Shown here piece by piece: positions 18,820 to 27,707 of a stretch of DNA of 49,446 nucleotides. Source of the stretch: Leptospira sp. 96542 (GTDB lineage Bacteria; Spirochaetota; Leptospiria; Leptospirales; Leptospiraceae). Made by a program: the position numbers and the translations under genes. Each line of letters opens with the position of its first letter. Position 1 is the stretch's first letter. The stretch covers positions 1 to 49,446 of the forward strand of contig JARJFC010000030.1 in the NCBI GenBank assembly GCA_029310945.1, written 5' to 3'. Below the pieces are notes generated by a model. It had not been told where the DNA came from, made no database searches, and saw only the letters and a program-made list of their open reading frames with translations.

Positions 18820-20391
18820 TTAAATTTCCTTTAGTAAATTAAACCTTTGGGTTACCTTGTCTTGAATTCCAGATGCAATTTGATTGTGCAAGAACCAAAT
18901 TTTTTGTAATTCCACTGGCACATAAGTAGAAAGACGACTCAGTGAGCCCAAATATTTACCCACAAGATAATAGGTTAATAAAATCCGATCCATCTGTTTT
19001 TCTTCTTTTGGATAAAATTCTGTCTGTTTTTGCAAATCTCCTTCGCAAAGAGACAAAATCACGAAAAGTGACAGCACATCGGCAAAGGCAAATTCGATGG
19101 ATTGTAATTTTTTTCGCTCCGAAACAGTGTCCATTTTTAAAATAATTTGGAAAAGTTCGTTTTGGATGGAATCGGCTTCGGAAGATTCTTTTGCTAAAAG
19201 GCAAAAATTTACCATGAACTTTTCTTTACCAGGATACAATGAGGAAATGATAGACCTTTGGATTTCACTTGTTCCGCCACCAATGGTTCCCAATTTTACA
19301 TCGCGATAGAATCTTTCTACCGCATACTCTTTCATATACCCATAACCACCAAACAATTGTATGGAATCCTTTGCTACATCTTCCGCAATTTCTGATGAAA
19401 TCAATTTACCCAAACTACTCTCCAGCGGAGAAGGAATCCCTTTGTCTTTTCGCTCCGCAACCCAATAGATCAACCTACGAGCCGCTTGGATGTATGTCCA
19501 ATTTCTAACCAAAATATCTTGTATTCCATAAAAACTGGAAATCGTTTTTCCAAATTGAATACGTTCATTCGCATAACGCATCCCTTTTCTAAAACAAAAT
19601 TCCATAGCGCCAGCCAAACCAGCGACAAATACAGTCCTTTCCCATTCCAAAGTTTCTTTTCCAATTCGCAAAAAACCAGAATTGATTGGGCCAAGTAAAT
19701 TCTCCTTGGGGATAACCATATCATCAAATACAAGTTCGGCTGTCATCGAAGTATGATGTCCTAATTTTTTTAAAACTTTACTAATAGTAAAACCTTTACG
19801 GTGGTTTTCGACGATGAATGCAGAGATTCCCATTGGACCTCGGCCTTTTTCGGATGTCCTTGCCATAACAATGAATACCTGACCTACTGGTCCATTTGTG
19901 ATAAATGTTTTTGATCCATTGATCTTCCAACCGCCTGATATTTCTTCAGCTTTTGTCAGAAGAGAAGCTGCATCGGAACCAGAGGAAGGTTCCGTCAAAG
20001 CGAACCCTGCTATCCACTCGCCAGTTGCAAGTTTTGGAAGGTATTTCTTTTTTTGTTCTTCTGATCCTTGGAAAACAATGGGCATCGTTCCAATCACAAG
20101 ATGGGCTACCCAAGACAAACCCAAACCGCCATCCAATGAACCTGCGGCGAAGGCATCCACAGCAATGGAACTCATCAAACAATTGGCACCTTCACCTCCA
20201 AACTCTGTTGGAATGGTTAAACCAGTTAAACCAGCTTTTGAAAATTCTTTCCACAATTCTTCAGACCAAACTTCTGTTTCGTCTCGTTCTTCCGCAGAAG
20301 GTAAAACTTTTGTTTCCGCAAATGAAAAAACAGAATTATAAAAATCTCGTTCTTCTCCATTCAAGTATGGATTCAATTTGGGATGAATCAT
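18820..20391 (-). CDS. Acyl-CoA dehydrogenase with C-terminal extension
   Basis: Oxidises acyl-CoA to trans-2-enoyl-CoA using FAD. It has 523 residues, about 130 longer than the core. Signatures are AGFALTEPSSGSDAASL and KTFITNGPVGQ (FAD/substrate binding), RIQFGKTISSFYGIQ, LFGGYGYMKEYAVERFYRDV and GGGTSEIQR. The usual catalytic Glu of the last motif (EGTSEIQR) is Gly here. WERTVF near residue 232 may supply it, as in long-chain and isovaleryl enzymes, where the base lies in that earlier helix. The stop-proximal ATG 20391 overlaps the ligase stop by four bases. Confidence 0.93.
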   Translation of the reverse strand: MIHPKLNPYLNGEERDFYNSVFSFAETKVLPSAEERDETEVWSEELWKEFSKAGLTGLTIPTEFGGEGANCLMSSIAVDAFAAGSLDGGLGLSWVAHLVIGTMPIVFQGSEEQKKKYLPKLATGEWIAGFALTEPSSGSDAASLLTKAEEISGGWKINGSKTFITNGPVGQVFIVMARTSEKGRGPMGISAFIVENHRKGFTISKVLKKLGHHTSMTAELVFDDMVIPKENLLGPINSGFLRIGKETLEWERTVFVAGLAGAMEFCFRKGMRYANERIQFGKTISSFYGIQDILVRNWTYIQAARRLIYWVAERKDKGIPSPLESSLGKLISSEIAEDVAKDSIQLFGGYGYMKEYAVERFYRDVKLGTIGGGTSEIQRSIISSLYPGKEKFMVNFCLLAKESSEADSIQNELFQIILKMDTVSERKKLQSIEFAFADVLSLFVILSLCEGDLQKQTEFYPKEEKQMDRILLTYYLVGKYLGSLSRLSTYVPVELQKIWFLHNQIASGIQDKVTQRFNLLKEI

Positions 20392-22289
20392 TGGTAAATT
20401 CCCTCAATTTCTTTTTTAAAATTATCAGAGATAATATTTCGTTTCATTTTCAGGGTTCTTGTCATTTCGACATCTGCATCAAATGGACGAGGGACGATGT
20501 AAAAATTATTAGCAGGTACCATCTCAAAAGATTTAAATCCATTTTCTCTCGAAATGATTCGTTGTATTTCTGCTCTGTACAATTCTCTGATTTTAGGATC
20601 AGAATTCCAAGTGTTTGCAGTGTCTTTGGATTTTCCTGGTATTTTAGTTTCTACGGCTTCAAAGTTTGGAACGATGAGAGCCCCTAGAGTTTTTTTATCA
20701 TGACCGACAACCATCACTTGGTCGATGTATGCTGATGTTAGAAGTTTATCTTCGATTGGGATGGGTTCTACGTTTTCTCCACCGATAAGAGCAATGGTAT
20801 CTTTAGACCTGCCTGCAAATACAAGTTCATTGCGATAAGAGATCAACATCAAGTCACCCGTATCAAAAAAACCATCTTCATCAAAAACCACAGAATTTAG
20901 TTCAGGGCGTTTGTAATATCCTTTCAAAATTTGTTTGGATTTGATCCAAAGAGTTCCCTTCTCACCTTGTTTGGTTACAGTCTGTCCCTTATCATTTTTC
21001 AAACGAATCTGATATCCATCAATTGGAATGCCTACAGTTCCTTTTGTAGGTTTACTATTAGATCGAATGGAAACAATGGCAGAGGTTTCCGTCATACCAT
21101 AACCTTCCAATACCTTTAAACCAATGGCAGACAAAAATCCGTCAACTACACTTGGTAAGGCAGAACCAGCAGAGATACAAATTCGGATCCTTCCACCCAA
21201 TGCCTTATGAATGGCAGAAAAAATTTTAATCGATACTAACTTTAAAGGAGATAATAGAATTAAGATTAGAAAACTATATGTTTTTCTAAAAAATGAGATG
21301 ATAAAATTTGGTTTATAGATTCCAAACTCGTAACCTCGGAATATTGAATTATGTTTTGCCCACACCTCACCTAAATTCAAAAAGAAGTGAAACAGTTTTT
21401 CTTTGAATCCACCTTCTTTTGTTACTTTTGCGATAATGCCATTATAAACTGATTCCCAAATTCGAGGAACCGATGGAAAAATTGTAGGTTTAAAGTCTCG
21501 CAAATCATCCTTTAGGTGATTCATATTGGAAACTAAAAAATCTATACCAAGATAGATTGTAGCATATTCAATTGCTCGTTCAAAGGCATGCCAAGGAGGT
21601 AATAAACTTACAGCATTGTCGTTCGCGTTCATATCCAAACGTTTGATCGTGTTTTCTATCGCTGTGATCCAACCTTTTTGCGACAGCATCACACCTTTCG
21701 GATTTCCAGTTGTTCCAGAAGTATAAATCAATGTGGCAAGGGCTTCTGGATCTATTTCAGAGAGGCGTTTTTCAATGATAGAATATCCTTTTTCTTGAAT
21801 ATTTGTCTTTCCTAATTTAGCAATGGATAGAACAGACGAATCACCCTCATACAATTCTCCCGTATCAGTTTCTAATACAAAAACCTGTTTTAGATGGGGT
21901 AACTCAGGCAAAAGAGCATCGATCCGCGTTTTATCTTTTGTTTTTTGCACCACAAGGTATTTGGCTTCGGAATGATTTAGAATATAAAGAATCTCGTCTT
22001 TGACAATGTCTGTCCCTCGTGGCACAACGACGGCACCAGTGGAAAGGATGGAAATATCAGTTCGAAACCAATTGACAGAAGAATCACAGAAAAAGCCGAT
22101 TCGATCCCCAGGGTTAACACCAATGCCAATCCAACCCGCTATCAATTGATCGACAAAGTCTTTCAGGTCACGGAAATTGATCCCAGGGAATTGGCCGCCA
22201 CTTTGCCTACGGCGAAAAGAGATTTTATCAGGGTGGATTTTGGCCACATTGGCCAGGGCTTGGTAAAGAATTTGGTAATTTTGGGTCAT
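20388..22289 (-). CDS. Long-chain acyl-CoA synthetase (AMP-forming)
   Basis: Activates fatty acids to acyl-CoA through an acyl-AMP intermediate. It has 633 residues. The ATP-binding loop is LIYTSGTTGNPKGVMLSQKG near residue 190. YGMTETSAIVS is near 390, and the hinge region is DEDGFFDTGDL near 465. A hydrophobic stretch (FRKTYSFLILILLSPLKLVS) in the middle may touch the membrane. It is the first gene of the four-gene lipid operon, and its ATG 22289 lies about 120 bases from the divergent CBS gene. Chain-length preference cannot be read. Confidence 0.93.
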   Translation of the reverse strand: MTQNYQILYQALANVAKIHPDKISFRRRQSGGQFPGINFRDLKDFVDQLIAGWIGIGVNPGDRIGFFCDSSVNWFRTDISILSTGAVVVPRGTDIVKDEILYILNHSEAKYLVVQKTKDKTRIDALLPELPHLKQVFVLETDTGELYEGDSSVLSIAKLGKTNIQEKGYSIIEKRLSEIDPEALATLIYTSGTTGNPKGVMLSQKGWITAIENTIKRLDMNANDNAVSLLPPWHAFERAIEYATIYLGIDFLVSNMNHLKDDLRDFKPTIFPSVPRIWESVYNGIIAKVTKEGGFKEKLFHFFLNLGEVWAKHNSIFRGYEFGIYKPNFIISFFRKTYSFLILILLSPLKLVSIKIFSAIHKALGGRIRICISAGSALPSVVDGFLSAIGLKVLEGYGMTETSAIVSIRSNSKPTKGTVGIPIDGYQIRLKNDKGQTVTKQGEKGTLWIKSKQILKGYYKRPELNSVVFDEDGFFDTGDLMLISYRNELVFAGRSKDTIALIGGENVEPIPIEDKLLTSAYIDQVMVVGHDKKTLGALIVPNFEAVETKIPGKSKDTANTWNSDPKIRELYRAEIQRIISRENGFKSFEMVPANNFYIVPRPFDADVEMTRTLKMKRNIISDNFKKEIEGIYQ

Positions 22290-22410
22290 CGATTTGCCTT
22301 TTTTTGCTTAAAAATTCCAGAAATGATCAGTCTGGATAAAAAACCACTGTTCGTTTTTTGCAAGTTTTTTCTTTTTTTTGACAAACTTTTCTGATAGGAT
22401 AGCCACAATT

Positions 22411-23010
22411 ATGTTCTTTTGGATCCAAGACGGGCGTATTTTGCCCACACCACCTGCCCTAGCGCAAAATCCTCGAGTGGCTTCCGTGCCCAAGGCAGAT
22501 GGCCCGAAACGGACAAATGATTCCCTAACCAGCGGATTCCAAAAAACAGGATCTGCGCTTTTTCGACGTGACCCGAAAAAAGCTTACGAAGAATCCGAAA
22601 ATACCGAAGTTTCAGTGCATTTTGTCCACCAAATCATGGCCTCGCCTGCGAAAACTCTTCCCGCTACCCAAAACATCAACCAATGTTTCGAGTTTATGTT
22701 GGAAAATAGAATCCGCCACCTTCCTTTAACAGACCCGAGTGGTATTCTCAAAGGATTTGTTTCCGACAGGGATTTATTACTCCAAAAATCAAAATCAATG
22801 GGGAACGAGGAAGTTTCAGAAATAATGAAAAAACAAGTGTTAGTTGCAAGTCCAACAGCAGAGATAAGGCAAGTGACAAAAATTTTACTCGAAGAAAGGA
22901 TCGGGAGTTTACCGATTGTAAATGACGAAATGAAACCGATTGGAATCTTAACCAGATCAGACCTTTTGCGACTCATTGTGAAGTTTCCAAATTTGAACTT
23001 ATTTGTTTGA
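22411..23010 (+). CDS. CBS-domain pair protein
   Basis: A soluble protein of 200 residues from ATG 22411. The first 65 residues are polar and apparently disordered. Two CBS motifs follow: about 78-130 (HLPLTDPSGILKGFVSDRDLL) and about 142-195 (SLPIVNDEMKPIGILTRSDLL). CBS pairs bind adenosyl nucleotides and act as regulatory modules. The symporter gene follows after nine bases, so it may be regulated together with it. The frame runs back to TTG 22378, part of a TTGACA hexamer. ATG 22411 is preferred (AGGA about 11 bases upstream). Confidence 0.88.
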   Translation: MFFWIQDGRILPTPPALAQNPRVASVPKADGPKRTNDSLTSGFQKTGSALFRRDPKKAYEESENTEVSVHFVHQIMASPAKTLPATQNINQCFEFMLENRIRHLPLTDPSGILKGFVSDRDLLLQKSKSMGNEEVSEIMKKQVLVASPTAEIRQVTKILLEERIGSLPIVNDEMKPIGILTRSDLLRLIVKFPNLNLFV

Positions 23011-23019
23011 TGGGGGATT

Positions 23020-24465
23020 ATGATTTTTGACGGAATCGTTTTAATTATATATTTTGTTTTTGTATTTTACATAGGGTTTAGGTTTGCAAAAAAATCTTCC
23101 TCCGAATCAGATTTTTATTTAGCAAAAAAAGAAATCCATTGGTTTTATTTGATGTTGTCTCTTGTGGCAACAGAAACTTCTAGTTTAACATTTTTATCTG
23201 TCCCTTCTCTTTCTATGAAAACAGATTATCGTTTTTTGGAAATCGGAATAGGTTATATACTTGGCCGGACCATTGTTGCATTCTTTTTATTGCCTTCCTA
23301 TTTCTCTGGAAATACAATTTCCATTTATGAGTATATTGGCCAAAAATTTGGAGTGTCCTCACAAAAATCAGTCTCTTTTATTTTCACAATTTCACGCTTG
23401 CTAGGTGATGGGATTCGACTGTATGTCAGTTCATTGCCCATTGCGTTTTTATTAGAAAAAATTGGGTTAACTTATTCCAATAATAGTTTGGGCATCGCGG
23501 CCTTATTCATTTTAAGTTCGGCCACCATCACCTACTCCGTTGTAGGTGGATTTCGTGCCATCGTTTTTACAGACGTTTTACAATGGTTTATTTATATTTT
23601 TGGTGGGATTTTTTCAATTTTCTTATTATTACAGAGTTTAGGTGGGTTTGAGAAAGAATTTCTATTTTCACTCGAACGTCTCTTCGAACTTGGTAAATTT
23701 TCTGTATTCCAAACTGAATATTTCACCGATTCCGATAATAGTTATTTTGTATTGTATGCGGTCCTCGGGGGAGCTTTTATTTCCATTGGATCCCATGGAA
23801 CAGATCTAATGCTTGTTCAACGAGTCATTGCCACAAACAATCTCAAAAATGCTCGAAAAATTCTCATTGGCAGTGGGCTTGTGGTTTTACTACAATTTTT
23901 CGTTTTTTTAGGCATCGGAAGTTTACTATTCTTATTTTATGAAAACCAAAATATAGCTCCCGACAAAGCATTTAGCCAATACATAATACAAAATGTACCT
24001 TCACCCATTTTGGGATTATTGGTTTCTGCCGTACTCGCAAGTGCAATGTCAACACTTTCCTCAACCATCAATTCACTTTCCCTCACTTGGGCACGCGATT
24101 GGGGTTTTGATCGATTTTTCAGCCCAAAAACATTGTCTTTCCTTTTTGGTTTGGTTTTGTTTGTTTCCAGTTTGATACCTTATTTTTTAGCAAAAGATTG
24201 GGAAAAAGGAATCCTTGAAGTGGGGCTCACCATTTTTTCATATACCCTTGGGTCAACCATTGCTGTTTTTGTTTTGGCCAAACGAAAAACCACGACAAAA
24301 ATCCCAGACAAATTATTTGCCTGTTTATTTTTACTCTCGATTGTGATTCTCGTTTGTATTGGGGCAAACTTCAAAATTCCGTTCACTCTAATCATTCCTT
24401 TGGGATTTAGCATTCTTCTATTCAGTTTTTTCTTTTTCCAAAGTTTACTACGAAAAAAAAATTGA
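23020..24465 (+). CDS. Sodium:solute symporter family (SSF) transporter
   Basis: An inner-membrane transporter of 481 residues with about 13 hydrophobic segments. SSF features seen are SSSESDFYLAKKEIHWFYL at the N-terminus, SLVATETSSLTFLSVPS, a TYSVVGGFRAIVFTDVLQ segment, and VSAVLASAMSTLSSTINSLS with the sodium-site Ser/Thr residues. It couples import of a small solute to sodium entry, and the solute is not predictable. ATG 23020 is preceded by GGGGGA. The gene follows the CBS protein closely. Confidence 0.92.
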   Translation: MIFDGIVLIIYFVFVFYIGFRFAKKSSSESDFYLAKKEIHWFYLMLSLVATETSSLTFLSVPSLSMKTDYRFLEIGIGYILGRTIVAFFLLPSYFSGNTISIYEYIGQKFGVSSQKSVSFIFTISRLLGDGIRLYVSSLPIAFLLEKIGLTYSNNSLGIAALFILSSATITYSVVGGFRAIVFTDVLQWFIYIFGGIFSIFLLLQSLGGFEKEFLFSLERLFELGKFSVFQTEYFTDSDNSYFVLYAVLGGAFISIGSHGTDLMLVQRVIATNNLKNARKILIGSGLVVLLQFFVFLGIGSLLFLFYENQNIAPDKAFSQYIIQNVPSPILGLLVSAVLASAMSTLSSTINSLSLTWARDWGFDRFFSPKTLSFLFGLVLFVSSLIPYFLAKDWEKGILEVGLTIFSYTLGSTIAVFVLAKRKTTTKIPDKLFACLFLLSIVILVCIGANFKIPFTLIIPLGFSILLFSFFFFQSLLRKKN

Positions 24466-24494
24466 CGAATCCTCTGTCTGTTTTCGTCTATTAT
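24462..24494 (+). promoter_or_regulatory. Candidate promoter of the leuA leader transcript
   Basis: A TATTAT -10-like hexamer at 24489-24494 lies six bases before the leader ATG at 24501. TTGACG at 24462-24467 is the only -35-like hexamer, but its spacing of 21 bases is too long for a standard promoter. The position would give a transcript starting at or next to the leader start codon. Treat as tentative. Confidence 0.3.
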
Positions 24495-24500
24495 ATAGAA

Positions 24501-24554
24501 ATGAAATCGTCTTTATTGAACAAACAATCTCTCCTCCTCCTCGGACTCTTATAG
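24501..24554 (+). CDS. leuL: Leucine-rich leader peptide (attenuator)
   Basis: A 17-codon open frame, ATG 24501 to TAG 24552-24554, encoding MKSSLLNKQSLLLLGLL. Eight of 17 residues are leucine, including four consecutive CTC codons at 24531-24542. It stands 117 bases before a 2-isopropylmalate synthase gene and is followed by an intrinsic terminator. This is the classic layout of a leucine-responsive ribosome-stalling leader. The peptide itself is expected to have no function beyond being translated. Confidence 0.8.
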   Translation: MKSSLLNKQSLLLLGLL

Positions 24555-24616
24555 TTCGAGGGAGAGCATTGCTTTGTTTGGAAGCCTACTCCCCGGTTTG
24601 GTGAGTGGGCTTTTTT
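24540..24616 (+). terminator. leuA attenuator: alternative hairpins and intrinsic terminator
   Basis: Terminator: GCCTACTC (24584-24591) pairs over eight positions, with one G-T, with GAGTGGGC (24603-24610), followed by six T at 24611-24616. Early hairpin: CTCGGACT (24540-24547) pairs with AGTTCGAG (24553-24560) around a five-base loop that contains the leader stop codon. A competing core, GGGAG (24560-24564) with CTCCC (24589-24593), would disrupt the terminator. Ribosomes stalled on the CTC run would cover the early hairpin and free GGGAG, allowing read-through when leucyl-tRNA is scarce. The competing core is only five pairs by eye. Confidence 0.75.
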
Positions 24617-24671
24617 ATTAAAATCTGTCCCCTGAAAAAACCGGTGAAAGCCAAAAAGACAGGAGGACAAA

Positions 24672-25880
24672 ATGAAACCAAAGACAGTCAAAATCCAAGA
24701 CGTTACCTTACGAGACGGAAACCAAGCTTTAAAACGGCCCTGGACCTTAGATGAAAAAATAGAAGTCTTCGACTTACTTGTTGGATTGAATGTGGATGGA
24801 ATCGAAGTGGGATTCCCCTCTTCCAATGAAACCGAAATGAAGGCAACAAAGGTTTTGGCAAACCGTGCTCCAAGGTCTATGCCAATCGCTGCTCTCACTC
24901 GTGCCAATCCAATAGAGATCCAAAAAACTTGGGAAGCATTACAATATGCACCCAATCCAAGAATGCACATTGTATTCCCCGTGAGTGATTTTTCCATCCG
25001 GAATGTCTTAAAAATTTCAGAAGAAGAAGTGGTCACAAAAATCGTGAACGCCATTGAATTTGCTAGGCAAATTGTGGGCAAAGGAGTGGAGATTCAATTT
25101 TCAGGAGAACATTTCGGAGACGCCCGTGAAAATTTTGATTTTGCAATGTATGCGTTTTTGCGAGCAATCGATGCAGGTGCTAACATCATCAATTTGCCAA
25201 ATACAGTGGAACGTTACCGCCCATTTTTGTTTGTGGGGATGGTGAAAAAAGCCAAACAAATCATAGGTGACAGAGCGGTACTTTCCGTCCACACCCACAA
25301 CGACTTGGGTATGGCCACTGCCACTTCGGTTGAAAGTTATTACGTCGGGGCAGAACAAATTGAAGTCGCCTTGAATGGATTAGGTGAACGCGCAGGAAAT
25401 ACAAATTTATACGAAACGGCAATCGCCTTACACCAAAATGGTGAAATTGTGAATTTAGATTTTAAACAAATTTACCCGACAGCCAAACGAATTTCGGAAT
25501 TAACGGGTATCCCGATTGGAGAAAAAGCACCCATCATCGGAAATGATATTTTTTCTCACAGGTCAGGCATCCACCAAGACGGCGTGAGTAAAACCATCTC
25601 ACAAAAAAAAGGTGCCTACAGGAGTTTTTCTCCTGAATTTGTCGGCAGAAACGACGAAGAAACCATATCGTTCACAAACCAATCCGGCCATAAAGCCATC
25701 CAATTTTTACTAGAGAAACAAGGATTGAATGTGGAAAAAAATATCATAGAGCTCGTTTTCCAAAGGGCGAAACAAGTTTCTTCAGATGAAAACAATCGGG
25801 AAATCACAGAACTAGAGTTAGTTTGTATGGTAAAACAAGAACTAGTGGGAGCTGAACAAAATAAATTACTGTCCAATTAA
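24672..25880 (+). CDS. leuA: 2-isopropylmalate synthase-like enzyme lacking the regulatory domain
   Basis: Condenses acetyl-CoA with 2-oxoisovalerate in the first committed step of leucine synthesis, or with pyruvate if it is a citramalate synthase. The TIM-barrel motifs are DVTLRDGNQA (residue about 10), GIEVGFPSS, SVHTHNDLGMATATS (metal-binding HxHN) and NGLGERAGNTNL. The subdomain FSHRSGIHQDGV follows. At 402 residues it ends after the second linker subdomain and lacks the roughly 120-residue C-terminal leucine-binding domain of full-length LeuA. ATG 24672 has AGGAGG at 24661-24666. Regulation is most likely by the leader attenuator upstream. Confidence 0.9.
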   Translation: MKPKTVKIQDVTLRDGNQALKRPWTLDEKIEVFDLLVGLNVDGIEVGFPSSNETEMKATKVLANRAPRSMPIAALTRANPIEIQKTWEALQYAPNPRMHIVFPVSDFSIRNVLKISEEEVVTKIVNAIEFARQIVGKGVEIQFSGEHFGDARENFDFAMYAFLRAIDAGANIINLPNTVERYRPFLFVGMVKKAKQIIGDRAVLSVHTHNDLGMATATSVESYYVGAEQIEVALNGLGERAGNTNLYETAIALHQNGEIVNLDFKQIYPTAKRISELTGIPIGEKAPIIGNDIFSHRSGIHQDGVSKTISQKKGAYRSFSPEFVGRNDEETISFTNQSGHKAIQFLLEKQGLNVEKNIIELVFQRAKQVSSDENNREITELELVCMVKQELVGAEQNKLLSN

Positions 25881-25906
25881 ATCTTTGATGTATAAAAAAT
25901 GAAACA

Positions 25907-25935
25907 TTGACAAATCTTTGTCAATCTGTCATAAT
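25907..25935 (+). promoter_or_regulatory. Promoter with palindromic operator
   Basis: TTGACA (25907-25912) and CATAAT (25930-25935) are separated by exactly 17 bases, a good sigma-70 type promoter. The -35 box lies inside a perfect palindrome, TTGACAAA-TC-TTTGTCAA (25907-25924). A dimeric repressor bound there would block the promoter. A TetR-family gene lies at 27858-28439, but whether it binds here is inference. Confidence 0.7.
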
Positions 25936-25958
25936 TTGTGAGATTTTCGGGAGTCTTT

Positions 25959-27707
25959 ATGTCCAATTCACTCATCAAACATGTACGAATCTTCGACGGA
26001 TCCAAGTCGCCATCCTTTGTTGGTGACGTACGGATCCGCGATGGCAAGGTTCAAACCATTTCTAAATCCAATCTGGAACCAGAGTCAGGGGAAGACGTTG
26101 TTTTTGCCGACGGAATGTGGCTCACCCCAGGGTTTATAGATTTCCATACCCATTATGATGCAGAAATTGAAATGGCGCCAGACCTTTCTGAATCGGTACG
26201 GCATGGTGTAACAACAATTTCACTCGGGAGTTGTTCTTTGAGTTTGGCCATTGGAGATCCTGTTGATTTGGCTGATATGTTTAGCAGGGTGGAAGCGATC
26301 CCACGTAAAAATGTATTATCCATTCTCGAGGCAAAAAAAAATTGGAACAGTGCCAAAGAATACAAATCACATTTGAACGCACTTCCACTGGGTCCCAATG
26401 TCACCTCTTTCGCTGGTCACTCCGCCATCCGAGCACATGTTATGGGATTAGAAAGGTCTTTAACCACAGGTGAGAGAGCAACGAAACAAGAGTTAGCCAA
26501 AATGAATGAACATTTGGAAGAAGCCTTAAACGAGGGGTTTATGGGTTTGTCTATAAACACATTGGTTTGGGACAAAATGGATGGTTCTCGTTTTCGGTCA
26601 CGCCCCCTCCCTTCAACATTTGCTACCTGGAGTGAATACCAATACTTTAATAAAACTCTCCGCAAAAGGGGAAAAATATTCCAAGGTGTCCCCAATGTTT
26701 CCACAAAAATCAATTTACTTATGTTTTTATGGGAAGCATTTGGGATTTTCAGCAAACCACTCAAAACAACCATTATATCTCTAATGGATGTTAAATTTGA
26801 TCCAGGTTTGTATAAATTATTAAATGTCATAGGAAGAATAACGAATACATTGTTTCGTTCTGATTTTAAATTCCAAGCTTTGCCTGAACCTTTTGATTTA
26901 TACGCAGATGGAATGGACGTGGTTGTGTTTGAGGAATTTGCAGCAGGTGCAAAGGCAAACCATATTGAGGATGAGCTGGAACGTAAGATGTTAGTCAAAG
27001 ATCCCAAATACCGATCTTGGTTCAAACGACAATGGACAAATTGGTTTTTGCCGAGAGTTTTTCACCGAAACTTCAAAGAAACGAAAATTGTGGATGCACC
27101 AGAAAAATCTCTGATTGGAAAATCCATTGATGAAGTTGCAAAAGAAAGAGGGGTGGATTCCGTAAATGCATTTTTGGATCTAGTTGCTGAGCATGGAAAC
27201 AAAGTTAGGTGGTATACGGTCATGGCAAATCATAGAAAAGAACCTTTACAAAAAATTGTTTCTATGAAAGACATATTGATCGGTTTTTCGGATGCAGGAG
27301 CACATTTACGTGGTATGGCACATTATAATTTTCCACTGCGAATGTTAAAACTGGTTCGGGATGCAGAATTGGAAAATAAAAGTTTTATGACAATGGAAAA
27401 TGCCGTTCACAGACTTACTGGAGAAATTGCTGATTGGTTTGGAATTGATGCAGGTTATATCAAAGAAGGCAAACGAGCAGATTTGGTGTTGATTGATCCG
27501 AACAAACTAGACGATAACCTCGCAAAGGATGTGGAAGCACCGATGCCATTTATGCAGGATTTCAAACGGTGGGTTCGGAGAAATGATGAAACAATTAAAA
27601 AAGTTTACATCAATGGCAAACTCGCTGTAGACAATGGCAAACCTGTTGAAACACTCGGAAAGGAAAGTGGATACGGAAAGTTTTTAGAATCGCAATTGGG
27701 AAATTAA
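25959..27707 (+). CDS. N-acyl-D-amino-acid deacylase / amidohydrolase family protein
   Basis: A metal-dependent hydrolase of 582 residues from ATG 25959, chosen because GGGAG at 25949-25953 is well placed. The frame extends seven codons further up. The metal motif is PGFIDFHTHYDAEI near residue 58. Later family marks are GHSAIRAHVMG (about 155), GFSDAGAHLRGM (about 450) with the active-site Asp, and the closing GIDAGYIKEGKRADLVLIDP of the amidohydrolase beta-sandwich. D-aminoacylases remove acyl groups from D-amino acids, and related proteins hydrolyse dihydropyrimidines, so substrate is uncertain. It stands alone behind its own palindromic promoter. Confidence 0.88.
   Translation: MSNSLIKHVRIFDGSKSPSFVGDVRIRDGKVQTISKSNLEPESGEDVVFADGMWLTPGFIDFHTHYDAEIEMAPDLSESVRHGVTTISLGSCSLSLAIGDPVDLADMFSRVEAIPRKNVLSILEAKKNWNSAKEYKSHLNALPLGPNVTSFAGHSAIRAHVMGLERSLTTGERATKQELAKMNEHLEEALNEGFMGLSINTLVWDKMDGSRFRSRPLPSTFATWSEYQYFNKTLRKRGKIFQGVPNVSTKINLLMFLWEAFGIFSKPLKTTIISLMDVKFDPGLYKLLNVIGRITNTLFRSDFKFQALPEPFDLYADGMDVVVFEEFAAGAKANHIEDELERKMLVKDPKYRSWFKRQWTNWFLPRVFHRNFKETKIVDAPEKSLIGKSIDEVAKERGVDSVNAFLDLVAEHGNKVRWYTVMANHRKEPLQKIVSMKDILIGFSDAGAHLRGMAHYNFPLRMLKLVRDAELENKSFMTMENAVHRLTGEIADWFGIDAGYIKEGKRADLVLIDPNKLDDNLAKDVEAPMPFMQDFKRWVRRNDETIKKVYINGKLAVDNGKPVETLGKESGYGKFLESQLGN

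Noticed and set aside
19953..20687. 244-codon plus-strand frame across the dehydrogenase/ligase junction
   Set aside because: It is antisense to two clear enzyme genes, has no family motif, and its Leu/Gln/Ser-rich text is typical of a reverse-strand shadow.
22378..22406. TTGACA before the CBS gene as a promoter
   Set aside because: No acceptable -10 hexamer lies 16-18 bases downstream.
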